Shown: positions 16,529 to 28,470 of the stretch, one piece after another
How the letters are laid out: the number at the start of each line of letters is the position of its first letter
Position numbering within the stretch: the stretch's first letter is position 1
Notes under the pieces: model-generated
Told to the model about the DNA's origin: nothing
The model's database searches: none
What the model saw: only the letters and a program-made list of their open reading frames with translations
Translations under genes and position numbers: made by a program
Source of the DNA: Ferrimonas senticii DSM 18821
GTDB lineage: Bacteria; Pseudomonadota; Gammaproteobacteria; Enterobacterales; Shewanellaceae
DNA length: 64,000 nt
Direction of reading: 5' to 3'
NCBI RefSeq assembly: GCF_000422665.1
Contig: NZ_AUGM01000004.1
Location: forward strand, 1 to 64,000

Positions 16529-17326
16529 TTATCGAGCATCGGTGGATTCAAAGATCTTATCCGCCGAGGCGGCGACGAAACCGCGGTAAAGTTGGCCATC
16601 GGCCATCGGATAGCGTTGGGCGAATTCGTAAAAGCAGGCTGGGATAGTCAGGCTGCCATCGCTAAACGGCACCTCGACTTTATCGGCAAGAGTTGAAGAT
16701 TGCTCCAGCAGCACTTCCGGCGAGCCTTTGATTTCGCCGCCGCTTTGATTGAGCGGGAATCCCGCCTGTTTCAGGGCATGGTTGACCGCGCCTAGGTTGG
16801 CAAAGTCCGCCAGTTGGTTGACGTTGATGGTGAAGTGGTTGGCGCGAAAGCCAAAGGCGGCTAACCAGGCGGCGTACTCACTTTCGGCCAGCAGCGTCTG
16901 ATAGTCACTGCGACTGACCTGCCAGCGTTTGCCGCTGTAGAGAAAGTCTGGTGCGCTGGCGGCCTCGTCACCAAGTTGCGCCATCATCGATTTGGCTAAC
17001 TGTTGCAGTTCGCTGCTGCACTGTTCGAGCAGCAGTTCGGAGATAAACACCTTTGGCGCGGTGGGATTCGGGTGTTCAAAATGGCGGGCGTACAGTTTCT
17101 TTTGCTTAAAGTGATACTCACCTTTGGCTTCATAACCCAATGCAATAAAGTGCGCCGCCAGTTTATCTAGGCCAATTTGGGGCAAATTGAAGGTGCGAAA
17201 GGCGACGTGGTCGTTGATCAACGCTTGGCCACTGCCAAGCAATTGATGGATGGCAGCAGCGCTGGGACATTGTTGCAGGTAATCCTGCCACAGCGCGGCG
17301 AACAGGCTATCGATGGTGTGATTCAT
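16529..17326 (-). CDS. DUF1338 protein, probable 2-oxoadipate dioxygenase/decarboxylase relative
   Basis: This 265-residue protein fits DUF1338, the family of the iron enzyme (YdcJ/HglS) that turns 2-oxoadipate into 2-hydroxyglutarate in lysine breakdown. The metal-binding motif NDHVAFRTF is near residue 45. A second conserved histidine is in RANHFTINV, and an acidic ligand may be near the C-terminal CFYEFAQRYP. The length is that of the short form. The start at 17326 has GGAGAG upstream. It follows astD at 59 bases, so it is probably expressed with arginine catabolism. The exact substrate is an inference. Confidence 0.75.
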   Translation of the reverse strand: MNHTIDSLFAALWQDYLQQCPSAAAIHQLLGSGQALINDHVAFRTFNLPQIGLDKLAAHFIALGYEAKGEYHFKQKKLYARHFEHPNPTAPKVFISELLLEQCSSELQQLAKSMMAQLGDEAASAPDFLYSGKRWQVSRSDYQTLLAESEYAAWLAAFGFRANHFTINVNQLADFANLGAVNHALKQAGFPLNQSGGEIKGSPEVLLEQSSTLADKVEVPFSDGSLTIPACFYEFAQRYPMADGQLYRGFVAASADKIFESTDAR

Positions 17327-17385
17327 GCGCTTCTCTCCATGAGCAAAGACCACCCGCAGGTGGTCTTATCTACAAACTGTTGTGG

Positions 17386-18888
<1,503 letters not shown>

Positions 18889-19899
18889 CTACATTGGCAG
18901 CAGCCATACCGGTTGTTCGGCGTCGAGCTGTAGCTGCGCCAGTGCCGCTTGGCTCAGGCCGATGCGATCGTCTTCGAGCAACTGCGCTGGGGCGCGGATC
19001 ACTCGATAGTTATGGATGTCGCCGTTGCAGATCAGATAGTCATCGTGCAGCTGCGCCTCGGGAACGATGGTGGCTCGGCGCTGCTCCGACTGTTGCACAC
19101 TGTGGATCTGTTGCCGTTGGCATTCGACCGTTGGCCCGGCGTCAAAGATGTCGACGTAGTTGCGGAAGGTGAACCCCTCCGCTTCCAGCAAAGCCAGCGC
19201 TGGGGCGGTATTTTGATGAACCTTACCGACCACCGCTTGGGCGGCGTCGCTGAGTAAATTGACGTACACCGGATGGCGTGGCATCAGTTCGGCGACAAAG
19301 CTTTTTTCACCAATGCCAGTCAGGTAGTCGGCGGTGGGAAAGTCGATGCCGAAGAAATGCTGCTGCAGCCACTGCCAAAACGGCGAGCGTCCCTGTTCAT
19401 CGCTGACTCCGCGCATCTCGGCGATGACGGTATCGGCAAAGCGCTGCGGAAACGCCGCCAACATCAAAAAGCGGCTGCGAGACAGAAAACGGCCGACGTT
19501 GTCGCGGCGCTGATCGCTTTTTAGAAACAGGGTGCACAGTTCGCTGGCGCCGGTGTAGTCGTTGCACAGGGTCAGGGTTGCCACTTCACGACGGATATCG
19601 AGCTTCTCCGAAACATGCACGTCTTTGCCCAGTCGGTAGTGATAGAAGGCATCGTTAAAGCCAACGGCGGCGGCGATGGCACACGTGCCGATCACCTCGC
19701 CATCGTCCTCTAACACCATCAAGTAGCTTTCATCGCCGGGGTCAGTAACTTCACGATTAAAGCTTTGAATTGAATGCTCAATTTTGTTGCGAAGCAGGGT
19801 TTCATCAACCGGCAACGAAGTGAAGCCGTGGCCGGACTCATGGGCGATTTGCAGCAGTGCCGGGTAATCGTCACTGCGAATAGCGCGGATCACTAACAT
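18889..19899 (-). CDS. astA: Arginine N-succinyltransferase
   Basis: The 336-residue enzyme transfers succinyl from succinyl-CoA to arginine, the first AST step. It has the family start MLVIRAIRSDDYPALLQIA, the LPVDETLLRNKI segment and the GRFLSRSRFLML motif. It belongs to the GNAT-like AstA family. The gene begins 11 bases downstream of argD/astC, indicating one transcript. Confidence 0.96.
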   Translation of the reverse strand: MLVIRAIRSDDYPALLQIAHESGHGFTSLPVDETLLRNKIEHSIQSFNREVTDPGDESYLMVLEDDGEVIGTCAIAAAVGFNDAFYHYRLGKDVHVSEKLDIRREVATLTLCNDYTGASELCTLFLKSDQRRDNVGRFLSRSRFLMLAAFPQRFADTVIAEMRGVSDEQGRSPFWQWLQQHFFGIDFPTADYLTGIGEKSFVAELMPRHPVYVNLLSDAAQAVVGKVHQNTAPALALLEAEGFTFRNYVDIFDAGPTVECQRQQIHSVQQSEQRRATIVPEAQLHDDYLICNGDIHNYRVIRAPAQLLEDDRIGLSQAALAQLQLDAEQPVWLLPM

Positions 19900-19910
19900 A
19901 GCGGCCTCAC

Positions 19911-21122
19911 TTAGCCGTTAACAACTTGGGCTACCGCCTGCTCAAAGCGCGCTAAACCTTGATCGATCTCGGCGTCGCTGATCACCAGTGATGGGGTAAA
20001 GCGCACCACATTGGTTCCCGCCACTAGGCACATCAGGCCATTGGCCGTGGCCGCTACTAAGAAATCGCGGGCGCGCCCTTGGTAGTCGTCGTTCATCGCC
20101 GCCCCCAGCAGTAGCCCCATACCGCGAACTTCACTAAATACGTGGTACTTAGCGTTAATCGCTTCAAGGCCGGCTTTAAGCCGCGCCGACTTTGCGGCCA
20201 CGCCGGCCATCACTTCTGGCTTTAGTAGTTCATCCAGCACCGCTTGGCCGACCGCACAGGCTAATGGGTTGCCGCCGTAGGTGGAGCCGTGGGTGCCGAT
20301 TTTCAGGTGCGCCGCCAACTCTTGGGTGGTCAGCATCGCCGCAATCGGGAAGCCGCCACCAAGGCCTTTGGCGGAGGTCAGAATGTCTGGCACCACCCCA
20401 TATTTTTGGTAGGCGTACAGGTGGCCAGTACGACCGGCACCGGTTTGTACTTCGTCGAAAATCAGCAGTGCGTTGTGCTTGCTGCACAACTCTCGCACGG
20501 TTTGGATAAATTCATCGCTGGCTGGAATGATCCCACCTTCGCCTTGCATCGGTTCCATCATTACCGCACAGGTGCGATCACTGATGGCATGGCGCAGTGC
20601 CTCGACGTCGTTGAATGGCAGGTGATCGATGCCGCCGGGCTTGGGACCAAAGCCATCGGAATAGGCCTTTTGGCCGCCGACGGTAACGGTAAAGAAGGTG
20701 CGGCCATGGAAGCCCTGGTTAAAGGCGATGATCTGATCTTTGCCCTCGCCAAAACGGTCGAGCGCGACCCGACGGGCCAGTTTCAGCGCCGCTTCATTGG
20801 CCTCGGCGCCGGAGTTGGCGAAGTAGACTCGCTCGGCAAAGGTGTGATCGGTTAGGGTCTGCGCCAGCTTCAAGGCGGGTTCATTGGTGAAGACGTTGGA
20901 GAGGTGCCACAGTTTGCCAGCTTGGTCGTGGAGAGCATTGACCATCGCCGGATGGCAGTGGCCTAAGCAACTTACCGCGATGCCACCGGCAAAGTCGATG
21001 TAGTCACGTCCCTGTTGATCCCAGACACGGCTGCCTTCACCGCGTACCGGCACCATCGCCGCAGGGTTGTAGTTGGGTACCATTACCTCATCAAACAGAT
21101 CGCGGGTAATTGGGTTGGTCAT
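19911..21122 (-). CDS. argD: Acetylornithine/succinylornithine aminotransferase
   Basis: This class III PLP aminotransferase of about 403 residues acts in arginine synthesis (ArgD) or in the third AST step (AstC). The PLP region includes [15 protein letters not shown], the acidic motif [14 protein letters not shown] and the lysine in [15 protein letters not shown]. Placement before astA and astD suggests the catabolic role; one enzyme often does both jobs. Homology and GAGGAAG upstream select the ATG at 21122 over an in-frame ATG 41 codons earlier. I see no convincing ArgR box. Confidence 0.93.
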   Translation of the reverse strand: MTNPITRDLFDEVMVPNYNPAAMVPVRGEGSRVWDQQGRDYIDFAGGIAVSCLGHCHPAMVNALHDQAGKLWHLSNVFTNEPALKLAQTLTDHTFAERVYFANSGAEANEAALKLARRVALDRFGEGKDQIIAFNQGFHGRTFFTVTVGGQKAYSDGFGPKPGGIDHLPFNDVEALRHAISDRTCAVMMEPMQGEGGIIPASDEFIQTVRELCSKHNALLIFDEVQTGAGRTGHLYAYQKYGVVPDILTSAKGLGGGFPIAAMLTTQELAAHLKIGTHGSTYGGNPLACAVGQAVLDELLKPEVMAGVAAKSARLKAGLEAINAKYHVFSEVRGMGLLLGAAMNDDYQGRARDFLVAATANGLMCLVAGTNVVRFTPSLVISDAEIDQGLARFEQAVAQVVNG

Positions 21123-21298
21123 GGCGTCTTCCTCATGTTGACGGCACCGTCTGTAGCGATGCTTATTTTCTATCCGATGTGCTGGCACCTTATAAAAAGC
21201 CGTGAGGCGAGTCAAAAAAGCAGCAATGGCGGCAACCGCAGTCAATTTGGGTAGTTATGCAGCAGCGCGAAATGGCGTGATTCGGCTGCCAATCCGCC

Positions 21299-21332
21299 AT
21301 TAAAAAGCCCAGCATCGAAGTGCGCTGGGCTG
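21299..21332 (-). terminator. Terminator of pabA-HDOD unit
   Basis: AGCCCAGC and GCTGGGCT form an 8-bp stem, followed on the minus strand by TTTTTAA. It lies about 90 bases after the HDOD gene stop. Confidence 0.8.
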
Positions 21333-21422
21333 GGACTTGGGGGTGGTTCGCCGAGAGTGGGCAATTATCTGCTTTGAATGGGGTTCTATGCGTCGGCAAA
21401 AGTCACCCAAGCTTGACCTGGG

Positions 21423-22523
21423 CTAAGTTGATGGCGGTTGTTGCAGGCTGTGGGGTTTGGGGTAGTGGCTAAGCCACTGCTCCAGCTCCTCGCGCTCAAT
21501 CAGTTTGCGCTTTTTTAAGGTGCGACTGATGGTCATCAGATGCGCCTGTGCCACCACTGCGGTGATGGGCGACAGTTGCTGATAGTCGCGCTGCGCCATC
21601 TCGGCCAGCAAGCGTTTATTGCCGTCGTGCAACTGGCCGGCCATGCAGCGATAGCCCCATAGGTGCGGTTGCTGCCAGAGTTTAAGCAACGACTGGCTTG
21701 GCAGTTGGGCAGTCAGTACCGCTTGGTGGATCTGTTTCTCTCGCGCCTCGCGGGCGCGCTTAAGCCACAATTGTTGCAGTTCATTAAAGCGTACTTCGGC
21801 GCAGTGCAGCAGCAATAGCGCGTCGACCGCTTGCAACACCGCGCAAGCCTCGCTGATGCCAACGTCCAAACCGTAGTGATGCGCCAGTTGTCCGGCTAAC
21901 CGTTTTTGCTGCTGCACCATCCGCCACAACTTTCGTTGTCGAAGATTGATTTTGCTGCTGCGGTGCCACAATTGAAACTGCAACCATGGCAGCGCTTGCT
22001 GTATTTGCTGCACCCCAAGATAGGTAAATGCCAATTTCGGGTTGGTGACCAAGGCGTTGCCACGTTGCTGCAGTTGCCGATTGACGTAGCGCAGCAGTGA
22101 TTGTCCCAGTAACGGTTGCCCTTGCAGCAATAACATTGCCTTGCTGCGGCTGATGTTAGGGTTGATGATCTCATTCAGCAGTGCCAGGTGGGGCGCTTTG
22201 ATTGGGCACTGTTCGCTAAGGTGCAGTTGCCCCAGAGTATCGCTTAGATCTTTTTCAAAATGCTCGATAAAACGCTGCTGATAGCTGGCCAGTTGCGCCT
22301 GTTGCTGCTGTTTTAGCTGATCCCGTCGCTGCGCCGCTTGGCGGTCGATCGCCAGACGGCTGCCGCCGACGGCGGCGGGCGCCTCAGTGGCCGAGTTTGG
22401 GGCGGGGTGGTTTAACAGGTAGTGCCAAAAACGCTGTTGTAGTGGACCGTTATCGGTCAAGGGGTTGCTGGCGTATTGAGCGATAGGCGATGACTGCGAC
22501 ACAGGGGTTCCGATAACAAACAA
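21423..22523 (-). CDS. HDOD-domain protein
   Basis: This 366-residue protein is very rich in glutamine and leucine. The central segment LNEIINPNISRSKAMLLLQGQPLLGQSLLRYVNRQ (about 130-165) has the pattern of an HDOD domain: a helix, then a bound-state loop and LLRYVNR. HDOD proteins lack the metal-binding HD pair and act as signalling or assembly modules. A glutamine-rich coiled stretch (QRRDQLKQQQQAQLASYQQR) precedes it. It follows pabA by 32 bases. The role is unknown. Confidence 0.7.
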   Translation of the reverse strand: MFVIGTPVSQSSPIAQYASNPLTDNGPLQQRFWHYLLNHPAPNSATEAPAAVGGSRLAIDRQAAQRRDQLKQQQQAQLASYQQRFIEHFEKDLSDTLGQLHLSEQCPIKAPHLALLNEIINPNISRSKAMLLLQGQPLLGQSLLRYVNRQLQQRGNALVTNPKLAFTYLGVQQIQQALPWLQFQLWHRSSKINLRQRKLWRMVQQQKRLAGQLAHHYGLDVGISEACAVLQAVDALLLLHCAEVRFNELQQLWLKRAREAREKQIHQAVLTAQLPSQSLLKLWQQPHLWGYRCMAGQLHDGNKRLLAEMAQRDYQQLSPITAVVAQAHLMTISRTLKKRKLIEREELEQWLSHYPKPHSLQQPPST

Positions 22524-22555
22524 GCTCTCATGGCGGTTATCGGCGCGGCAACGGA

Positions 22556-23134
22556 TTAGTTTAGATCGAGAAAGTTTTGCAGCAGTTGATGGCCCTGTTC
22601 GGTCAGCACCGATTCTGGATGAAATTGCACCCCGACGATGGCCAACTGGCGATGGCGCAAGCCCATGATCTGCCGTAAACCGGAGTCGCTGTCACACCAC
22701 GCGGTTATCTCTAGGCAATCGGGTAAGGTATTGGGATCGACCACCAGTGAGTGGTAACGAGTTACTCGCAGTGGCTGCTTAAGCCCCAGAAACAGGCCCT
22801 GCTGCTGATGGTGGATCAGCGAGGTTTTGCCATGCATCGGAATTTCGGCGCGCACCACTTGAGCGCCAAAGTGCTGGGCGATCGCTTGGTGGCCAAGGCA
22901 AACCCCAAGGATCGGCAGTTTGCCGGCGAAGTGGCGGATCACCTCAAGGCTGATGCCCGCTTGATTGGGATCTTTTGGCCCCGGCGAGATAATAATTTTG
23001 CTGGGCTTAAGCGCTTCGATAGCGGCAACGGTGATCTCATCGTTGCGTTTTACCACCACCTGTTGTCCTAACTGCTGCAGGTACTGCACCAGATTGAAGG
23101 TAAAGGAGTCGTAGTTATCAAGCATCAACAGCAT
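22556..23134 (-). CDS. pabA: Aminodeoxychorismate/anthranilate synthase glutaminase
   Basis: The 192-residue class I glutamine amidotransferase supplies ammonia to PabB (folate) or TrpE (tryptophan). The catalytic triad is visible: cysteine in GVCLGHQAI, then histidine and glutamate in [27 protein letters not shown] opens the protein. No trpE is adjacent, and its proximity to argD and crp resembles the enterobacterial pabA locus, which favours PabA. It may serve both enzymes. Confidence 0.92.
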   Translation of the reverse strand: MLLMLDNYDSFTFNLVQYLQQLGQQVVVKRNDEITVAAIEALKPSKIIISPGPKDPNQAGISLEVIRHFAGKLPILGVCLGHQAIAQHFGAQVVRAEIPMHGKTSLIHHQQQGLFLGLKQPLRVTRYHSLVVDPNTLPDCLEITAWCDSDSGLRQIMGLRHRQLAIVGVQFHPESVLTEQGHQLLQNFLDLN

Positions 23135-23180
23135 CGGGCGGGATTATCGTGGTGGCGTTCAAAGGTGGCGATGATCCAAT

Positions 23181-23217
23181 AAAAAACGCCAACTTGGTAG
23201 CCAAGTTGGCGTTTTTT
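23181..23217. terminator. Terminator of polyamine genes
   Basis: A long stem (AAAACGCCAACTTGG/CCAAGTTGGCGTTTT) with A and T runs on either side. It lies between aguA and pabA, both on the minus strand, and ends the aguA transcript. Confidence 0.9.
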
Positions 23218-23257
23218 GTCGTCCTGAGCTGGCAAGTTAGATGGCAACTGCCGGTCG

Positions 23258-24286
23258 CTAGCGCGGTTCCTGCATGGTGATGCAGTGGATGCCACCACCG
23301 CCACCAAGGATTGGCAACGCGTCGATAGCGATGACCTCACGCTCTGGGAACTCGGCTTGGATGATCCGCGCCGCTTCTTGGTCGCGATCCGCTTGGCCAA
23401 AGGCGGGGACGATGATGGCGTCATTAGCCAGGTAGTAGTTGATGTAACTCAGCGCCAGGGGTTCGCCATCGAGACTTACCGCTTCGGGCTCTGGGATCGC
23501 AATCAGCTCTAACGTACGCCCTTGGGCGTCTTGCTGTGACGCCAGTGCTTCGGCGTTCTGTTGGTAGCGCTCGAAGTTCGGGCTGCGGCGATCATCGCTG
23601 CCCATGGTCAGAATACGGCCAGGGCGGGTGAACGTCGCGATGTTATCAACGTGACCATCGGTATCGACATCACCAAAGACCCCATGCGGCAGCCACAGTA
23701 CCTTATCGACCCCCAAGGTACGGCACAGCTCCTGTTCGATCTGCGCTTGGGTCATGTTGGGGTTGCGATTGGGGTTTAGCAAACATTCGGCGGTGGTCAG
23801 TAGCGTGCCTTCGCCATCAACATGAATGCTGCCGCCTTCCAGTACCATTGGACTGGCCATGATGGCAAAGTCTGGCTGTTGGCTGGCGACATGTTGCTGC
23901 AACGCGGCACCACTGGCAGCGTCGTTATGATAGGGGCTGAATTTTTCGCCCCAGCAGTTAAACCGGAAATCGACCGAGCCGCGGTGTTCACCTTGGAATA
24001 CCGTTAGCGGGGTGATGTCCCGTGCCCAACTGTCATCCAGTGCCATCGGCAGCAGGGTGACGTTGTGGCTGGTCACCATCCGCTTGGCTTCATCCAATTG
24101 CGCCGGATTGACCATCAGTGTCACCGGCTCTGATTGGGCAATGGCGGCAATCACCTCGGCAAAGGCGCGCTTGGCCGCTTCAATGCCGTAGCCCCATACC
24201 CCTTGGCGACAGGGCCATGCCAAGTAGCAACCGCGATGTGGTTGCCACTCTGCCGGCATGGTCCAGCGCGATTGTGCTGCGTTCAT
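23258..24286 (-). CDS. aguA: Agmatine deiminase
   Basis: The 342-residue enzyme hydrolyses agmatine to N-carbamoylputrescine and ammonia. It has the guanidine-modifying fold with [15 protein letters not shown] at the start. The conserved SWARDITP lies near 85 and [23 protein letters not shown] near 148. The catalytic cysteine is in [10 protein letters not shown] at the end. It overlaps the speA stop by four bases (ATGA). It therefore continues the arginine-agmatine-putrescine route. The next enzyme, AguB, is not in the window. Confidence 0.95.
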   Translation of the reverse strand: MNAAQSRWTMPAEWQPHRGCYLAWPCRQGVWGYGIEAAKRAFAEVIAAIAQSEPVTLMVNPAQLDEAKRMVTSHNVTLLPMALDDSWARDITPLTVFQGEHRGSVDFRFNCWGEKFSPYHNDAASGAALQQHVASQQPDFAIMASPMVLEGGSIHVDGEGTLLTTAECLLNPNRNPNMTQAQIEQELCRTLGVDKVLWLPHGVFGDVDTDGHVDNIATFTRPGRILTMGSDDRRSPNFERYQQNAEALASQQDAQGRTLELIAIPEPEAVSLDGEPLALSYINYYLANDAIIVPAFGQADRDQEAARIIQAEFPEREVIAIDALPILGGGGGIHCITMQEPR

Positions 24287-26193
24287 CCGTCCAGATCCTC
24301 AAGATAGGTGTAACCACCTAAACCCAGTTCCAGCTCGGCAAGGACTGCCTGACGTTGCTCTTTAGGCAGCTTGCGAGCCAAATTTTTGTAGGAGGCCAGC
24401 AAGGTGCTGGCGTCGATATTGACGTAGTTAAGTACATCGCGAACGCTGTTGCCTTGATGCACTTCACCAAACACCAGATTGCCATCGTCATCAAGGCTGA
24501 CGGCGACCGATTCGGTATCACCAAACAGGTTGTGCAGATCGCCAAGGATCTCTTGATAGGCGCCGAGCATAAAGAAACCGATGTGGTAGGGCTTATCGGG
24601 ATCAAACGCCGGGATCGGCAGGGTGGTTTCGGTGCCTTGGCCTTCGACGTACTGATCGATGGTGCCGTCGCTGTCGCAGGTGATGTCGAGGATCACCCCG
24701 CGGCGCTCGGGGGCGCGGTCGAGCCCAGACAGTGGCAGCACCGGGAAGATCTGATCGATGCCCCACGCGTCCGGCAGTGATTGGAACAGCGAGAAGTTAA
24801 CGAATAAGCGATCCGCCAGTTTTTCGTTCAGTTCATCGATGATCGGCCGATGAGCGCGGTTTTTAAACGACAGTTGCTCGGCAATCAGCTGGCAGGTAGC
24901 GGTATTGACCTGTTCCGCCCAAGCTCGCTGGCTTAGGTTTAAGCTGCCAAAGGTGTACATCGCGTTGACTTCGGCCAGATCGCTCATGGTGTCGTGATAC
25001 AGCTCGACGATGGCACGGGAATCGGCGTTACTGAGCGCATCTTGATAGCTGCGCCAGAGGTTGTGCAGCACCAGCGGCGCGGCTGATTCTGGTTCCGGCA
25101 GAGTCTGCTGTTGCTGTTGCTCGACGCCAATCACATCGGCAATCAATACCGCGTGGTGGGCGGTCATGGCGCGTCCGGATTCAGAGATCAGATTCGGCAT
25201 CGGCAGATTGTGCTCACGACAGACATCACCAATGGTCCAGACCACGTTATTGGCGTATTCGCGCATCGAGTAGTTGGCCGAGCATGCCGATTGACTGCGG
25301 GTGCCCTCGTAATCGACCGCCAAACCGCCGCCAACGTCAAGGTAGTCAATGGCGGCACCTAACTGGCATAACTCGGCGTAGAAGCGACCGGCTTCGCGTA
25401 GACCACTTTGAATATCGCGGATGTTGGCCAGCTGCGAACCGAGATGGAAATGCAGCAACTGCAGAGCGTCGAGCATCTGCTCTTGCTCAAGGCGGGTGAT
25501 CACCTCAAGGATCTGGTGGGTCTTAAGGCCAAACTTAGACTTGCTGCCGCCGCTGGAGGACCAATTGCCTTTACCGGCAGAGGCCAAACGGGCTCGAACT
25601 CCTAAGCGCGGATTGACCCCAAGCGCTTTGGCTTCACGCAGCACTAAGTCCAGTTCAGAGGCTTTCTCAAGCACAATAAAGACCTTGTGACCGAGCTTTT
25701 CGCCCAGCAGCGCCAACCGCACGTATTCACGGTCTTTGTAGCCATTACAGACGATCACCGAGCTGCCTTGGCTGGCCAGCGCCAACACCGCTAACAGCTC
25801 TGGCTTGCTGCCGGCTTCCAGACCCAGCTGTTTGTATTCGAGGTTGTTCTGGCTGGAAAGCAGCCCTTCAACGACCTGCCGCTGCTGGTTCACTTTGATC
25901 GGGTAGACCGCCAGATAGTGGCCGTCATAGCCGTAGTTGGCGATCGCCTCATTAAAGCGTTCACAGAGGTTTTGCACCTGGTGGCGCAAAATGTCGGGAA
26001 AGCGCACTAACACCGGCAGGGTCATCCCCTGTTGGCGTAGTTGTTCGGCCAAATTATGCAGGTCAATCTGCTGGCCATTGGCTTTGGGGGTCGCGGCCAC
26101 ATGGCCGTTGTCACCAATGGTGAAGTAGCCGGCGCTCCAGTAAGGAATGTTGTAGGTCGAAAGCGCGTCGTTGATAGTCCAGTTATCTGACAT
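24283..26193 (-). CDS. speA: Biosynthetic arginine decarboxylase
   Basis: This PLP enzyme of about 636 residues converts arginine to agmatine, slightly shorter than E. coli SpeA (658). The PLP lysine lies in [12 protein letters not shown], the glycine-rich phosphate site in [13 protein letters not shown], and the substrate loop near [10 protein letters not shown]. The start at 26193 gives [14 protein letters not shown], the family beginning; a 49-codon upstream extension is rejected. It is coupled to aguA. It lies 74 bases after speE, so speE-speA-aguA probably form one unit. Confidence 0.96.
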   Translation of the reverse strand: MSDNWTINDALSTYNIPYWSAGYFTIGDNGHVAATPKANGQQIDLHNLAEQLRQQGMTLPVLVRFPDILRHQVQNLCERFNEAIANYGYDGHYLAVYPIKVNQQRQVVEGLLSSQNNLEYKQLGLEAGSKPELLAVLALASQGSSVIVCNGYKDREYVRLALLGEKLGHKVFIVLEKASELDLVLREAKALGVNPRLGVRARLASAGKGNWSSSGGSKSKFGLKTHQILEVITRLEQEQMLDALQLLHFHLGSQLANIRDIQSGLREAGRFYAELCQLGAAIDYLDVGGGLAVDYEGTRSQSACSANYSMREYANNVVWTIGDVCREHNLPMPNLISESGRAMTAHHAVLIADVIGVEQQQQQTLPEPESAAPLVLHNLWRSYQDALSNADSRAIVELYHDTMSDLAEVNAMYTFGSLNLSQRAWAEQVNTATCQLIAEQLSFKNRAHRPIIDELNEKLADRLFVNFSLFQSLPDAWGIDQIFPVLPLSGLDRAPERRGVILDITCDSDGTIDQYVEGQGTETTLPIPAFDPDKPYHIGFFMLGAYQEILGDLHNLFGDTESVAVSLDDDGNLVFGEVHQGNSVRDVLNYVNIDASTLLASYKNLARKLPKEQRQAVLAELELGLGGYTYLEDLDG

Positions 26194-26267
26194 CGAAAGA
26201 TCTCCACAAACAAGTCGCCCCGCGCTTGCTGGTCTTAGCATGGCTGCGGGGCGATGGTTCGAGTGAC

Positions 26268-27125
26268 TTACTGGCCGAGAGCGTCCAGTACGTAGCGCGG
26301 CAGGGCAAAACTGCCGACGTGTAACTCTGGGGTGTACCACCGAGTCTCAATGTTGGCGGCGGCAAAGCGTTGACGAATTACCTCAATGCTATGCTGACGC
26401 ACGGCGGCGTTGTCGCTCGCCCATGCGAAGGTCATATCACCGCCGATGTAGGTTGGTACCGCAGCACGGTAGAAGCTGCGATCGGCAAAGTAAGGTGACA
26501 GACGAGAATCGGTGGTGGTCACTTCATCCAACTGCATAAAGCATACGCCGTTTTGCGTTACCAGGATGCCGCCTTCGGTCAAACAGTTGGCACAACCTTG
26601 ATAGAAGGCGCTAGTGAATAACGCTTCACCCGGGCCGATTGGATCGGTGGAATCGGAGATGACCACATCGAACTTATCTTGGCAGTTGATCACAAAGTCG
26701 CGGCCATCGTTGATGACCAAGTTGACTCGTGGGTCGTCAAAGGCGCCGTTGCTGTGGTTTGGTAGGTAGGTTTTGCACATCTCGACGACCGAGGCGTCAA
26801 TCTCCACCATGGTCACATGCTCGATACTTTGGTGACGGGTGACTTCGCGCAGAATACCGCCGTCACCACCGCCGATGATCAGCACTCGCTTGGCGTTGCC
26901 GTGGGCCAGAATTGGCACATGGGTCAGCATCTCATGGTAGATAAACTCGTCTTTCTCAGTAGTTTGGATCATGCCATCGAGGGCCATCACCCGACCAAAT
27001 TTGGCGTTATCAAAGATGATCAGATGTTGGTGTTCGGTACGGCTTTCAAACAGCACCTTATCAATGCTGAATTGCTGGCCATAGGCGTTGTGCAGAGTTT
27101 CAAAGTAACGATCACCTTGAACCAT
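26268..27125 (-). CDS. speE: Spermidine synthase
   Basis: The 285-residue aminopropyltransferase joins putrescine and decarboxylated AdoMet to make spermidine. It has the nucleotide-binding [11 protein letters not shown] motif, the [10 protein letters not shown] ligand and the catalytic [13 protein letters not shown] loop. Its length and the opening [13 protein letters not shown] match SpeE. It is divergent from speD, whose product is its cosubstrate. Confidence 0.96.
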   Translation of the reverse strand: MVQGDRYFETLHNAYGQQFSIDKVLFESRTEHQHLIIFDNAKFGRVMALDGMIQTTEKDEFIYHEMLTHVPILAHGNAKRVLIIGGGDGGILREVTRHQSIEHVTMVEIDASVVEMCKTYLPNHSNGAFDDPRVNLVINDGRDFVINCQDKFDVVISDSTDPIGPGEALFTSAFYQGCANCLTEGGILVTQNGVCFMQLDEVTTTDSRLSPYFADRSFYRAAVPTYIGGDMTFAWASDNAAVRQHSIEVIRQRFAAANIETRWYTPELHVGSFALPRYVLDALGQ

Positions 27126-27428
27126 GTTGTCGAGTCTCCCAGAGGTAACGGGCCAGTGTTGTGGGCGCTGGCGATTTGAATTATTTGCTCAGGGGTTATA
27201 CCTGTTACGGCACCATTTGCAAGCGATTTGAATTTCAGTCACAAGCGGTTTTGCTTTATAAATCTGTCACTTGTGTAAATATTGGGGCTGACATCCTGAT
27301 ATCGATGGTTAGAATAGCCGCCACCCTATTTTTAACCATTAGGGCGTATCGCTGTGGTCTGCAAAATAATGCACCCAAGAACGTGCATGGCAGCACTGAT
27401 GCGTCTTAAGTAATACAGGTCGAGTGCC
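27126..27428. promoter_or_regulatory. speE-speD divergent control region
   Basis: This 303-bp gap holds both promoters. The best speD promoter is at 27288-27315 (CTGACA, 16 bases, TAGAAT), which leaves a roughly 107-nt leader. A hairpin (ATGCAC/GTGCAT) lies at about 27368-27390 in that leader. A small open frame in the gap has no homology that I recognise. Confidence 0.5.
27288..27315 (+). promoter_or_regulatory. Predicted sigma-70 promoter for speD
   Basis: CTGACA (-35) and TAGAAT (-10) are separated by 16 bases, putting the start near 27322. Confidence 0.5.
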
Positions 27429-28358
27429 ATGTTTTTTGAAGGCTCCGAGAAGAAAGTCGAAGTCATTGTTGGTCCAGAACACGCCAACTTACGTCAACTT
27501 CCCCGCAGTTTTTGGGAAACCCTAGTGAGTCGTTGTCATGCGACCATTTTGTCAGAGATCCACAATGAGCAGATGGACGCCTATCTGCTGTCAGAGTCCA
27601 GCTTGTTTGTATGGAACGATCGGATCCTGATGATCACCTGTGGGGTGATCACCTTGGTGGATTCCGTTGCCTACTTTATCGAGCAGATGGGGATAGAGAA
27701 GGTGGCGATGGTCAGTTTCCAGCGCAAAAACGAATACCAGTCGCACCTGCAAAAAAGCTGCTTTGAAGAGGATATGGCACGGCTCAATGCGCTGTTGCCG
27801 GGTAAAGCGTTCCGTTTGGGGCACCTGGATGCCCACCACAACTACCTGTGGCATATGGATGCGCCCTACCAGCCGCTGGCGGATGACATCACCACCGAAC
27901 TGCTGATGTACCACATCAGCGGTGACGCCGCTCGCTACCTTCGCAGCGACAGTCAAACCGTTGAGGGCATTGCCGAATTGCTGCAGTTGCATCAGCTGTT
28001 CCCAGGGTTTGAGTTTGACCAGTTCCTGTTTGAACCCTACGGCTATTCGATGAATGGCATCAAGGGCGACCAGTACATCACCATGCACATCACCCCGCAG
28101 GAAGAGACCTCTTACGTCAGTTTTGAGACTGACATCGATATCGCCCGCGAGTGCCCGCAACTGCTCGAGCATATGGTGCAGATCCTGCAGCCAAGCTCGT
28201 ACGATCTGATCACCTTCAATACGGAACCGCAGTTTGAGCCTGCAGAGCCGATGTGTTGCGTAGCGAATCAGCGCCAGCCGCTTGATTGCGGCTATGTACT
28301 AGGCTTCCGCCATTGGCTAAAACGCGCCGAAGCAGTAGAGCCAGCGGTGGCGATGTAA
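27429..28358 (+). CDS. speD: S-adenosylmethionine decarboxylase, eukaryote-like
   Basis: The 309-residue proenzyme makes decarboxylated AdoMet for spermidine synthesis. It contains LSESSLF at 54-60, matching the autocleavage site of eukaryotic AdoMet decarboxylases (LSESSMF). Cleavage is expected between Glu56 and Ser57, leaving a pyruvoyl group. Cys71 in TCGVITL matches the human proton-donor cysteine. E. coli SpeD and the short archaeal/Bacillus type look different. Its function is supported by the neighbouring speE. A terminator follows. Confidence 0.92.
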   Translation: MFFEGSEKKVEVIVGPEHANLRQLPRSFWETLVSRCHATILSEIHNEQMDAYLLSESSLFVWNDRILMITCGVITLVDSVAYFIEQMGIEKVAMVSFQRKNEYQSHLQKSCFEEDMARLNALLPGKAFRLGHLDAHHNYLWHMDAPYQPLADDITTELLMYHISGDAARYLRSDSQTVEGIAELLQLHQLFPGFEFDQFLFEPYGYSMNGIKGDQYITMHITPQEETSYVSFETDIDIARECPQLLEHMVQILQPSSYDLITFNTEPQFEPAEPMCCVANQRQPLDCGYVLGFRHWLKRAEAVEPAVAM

Positions 28359-28383
28359 GCGTTAGCTATCGCGATAAAGCACA

Positions 28384-28421
28384 AAAAAACGCCAGTAGAG
28401 CTAATCTGCTGGCGTTTTTTT
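28384..28421. terminator. Terminator of speD (bidirectional)
   Basis: AAAAACGCCAG pairs with CTGGCGTTTTT around a loop, with long A and T runs. It sits in the gap between convergent speD and ispB. Confidence 0.88.
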
Positions 28422-28470
28422 ATCTGGTTTTATCTGCCACTCGCTGGTGCCGGTGGCAACACGCTCTAGA

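Noticed and set aside
27161..27409. 82-codon frame in the speE-speD gap
   Set aside because: There is no ribosome binding site or recognisable homology, and it spans the likely speD promoter.
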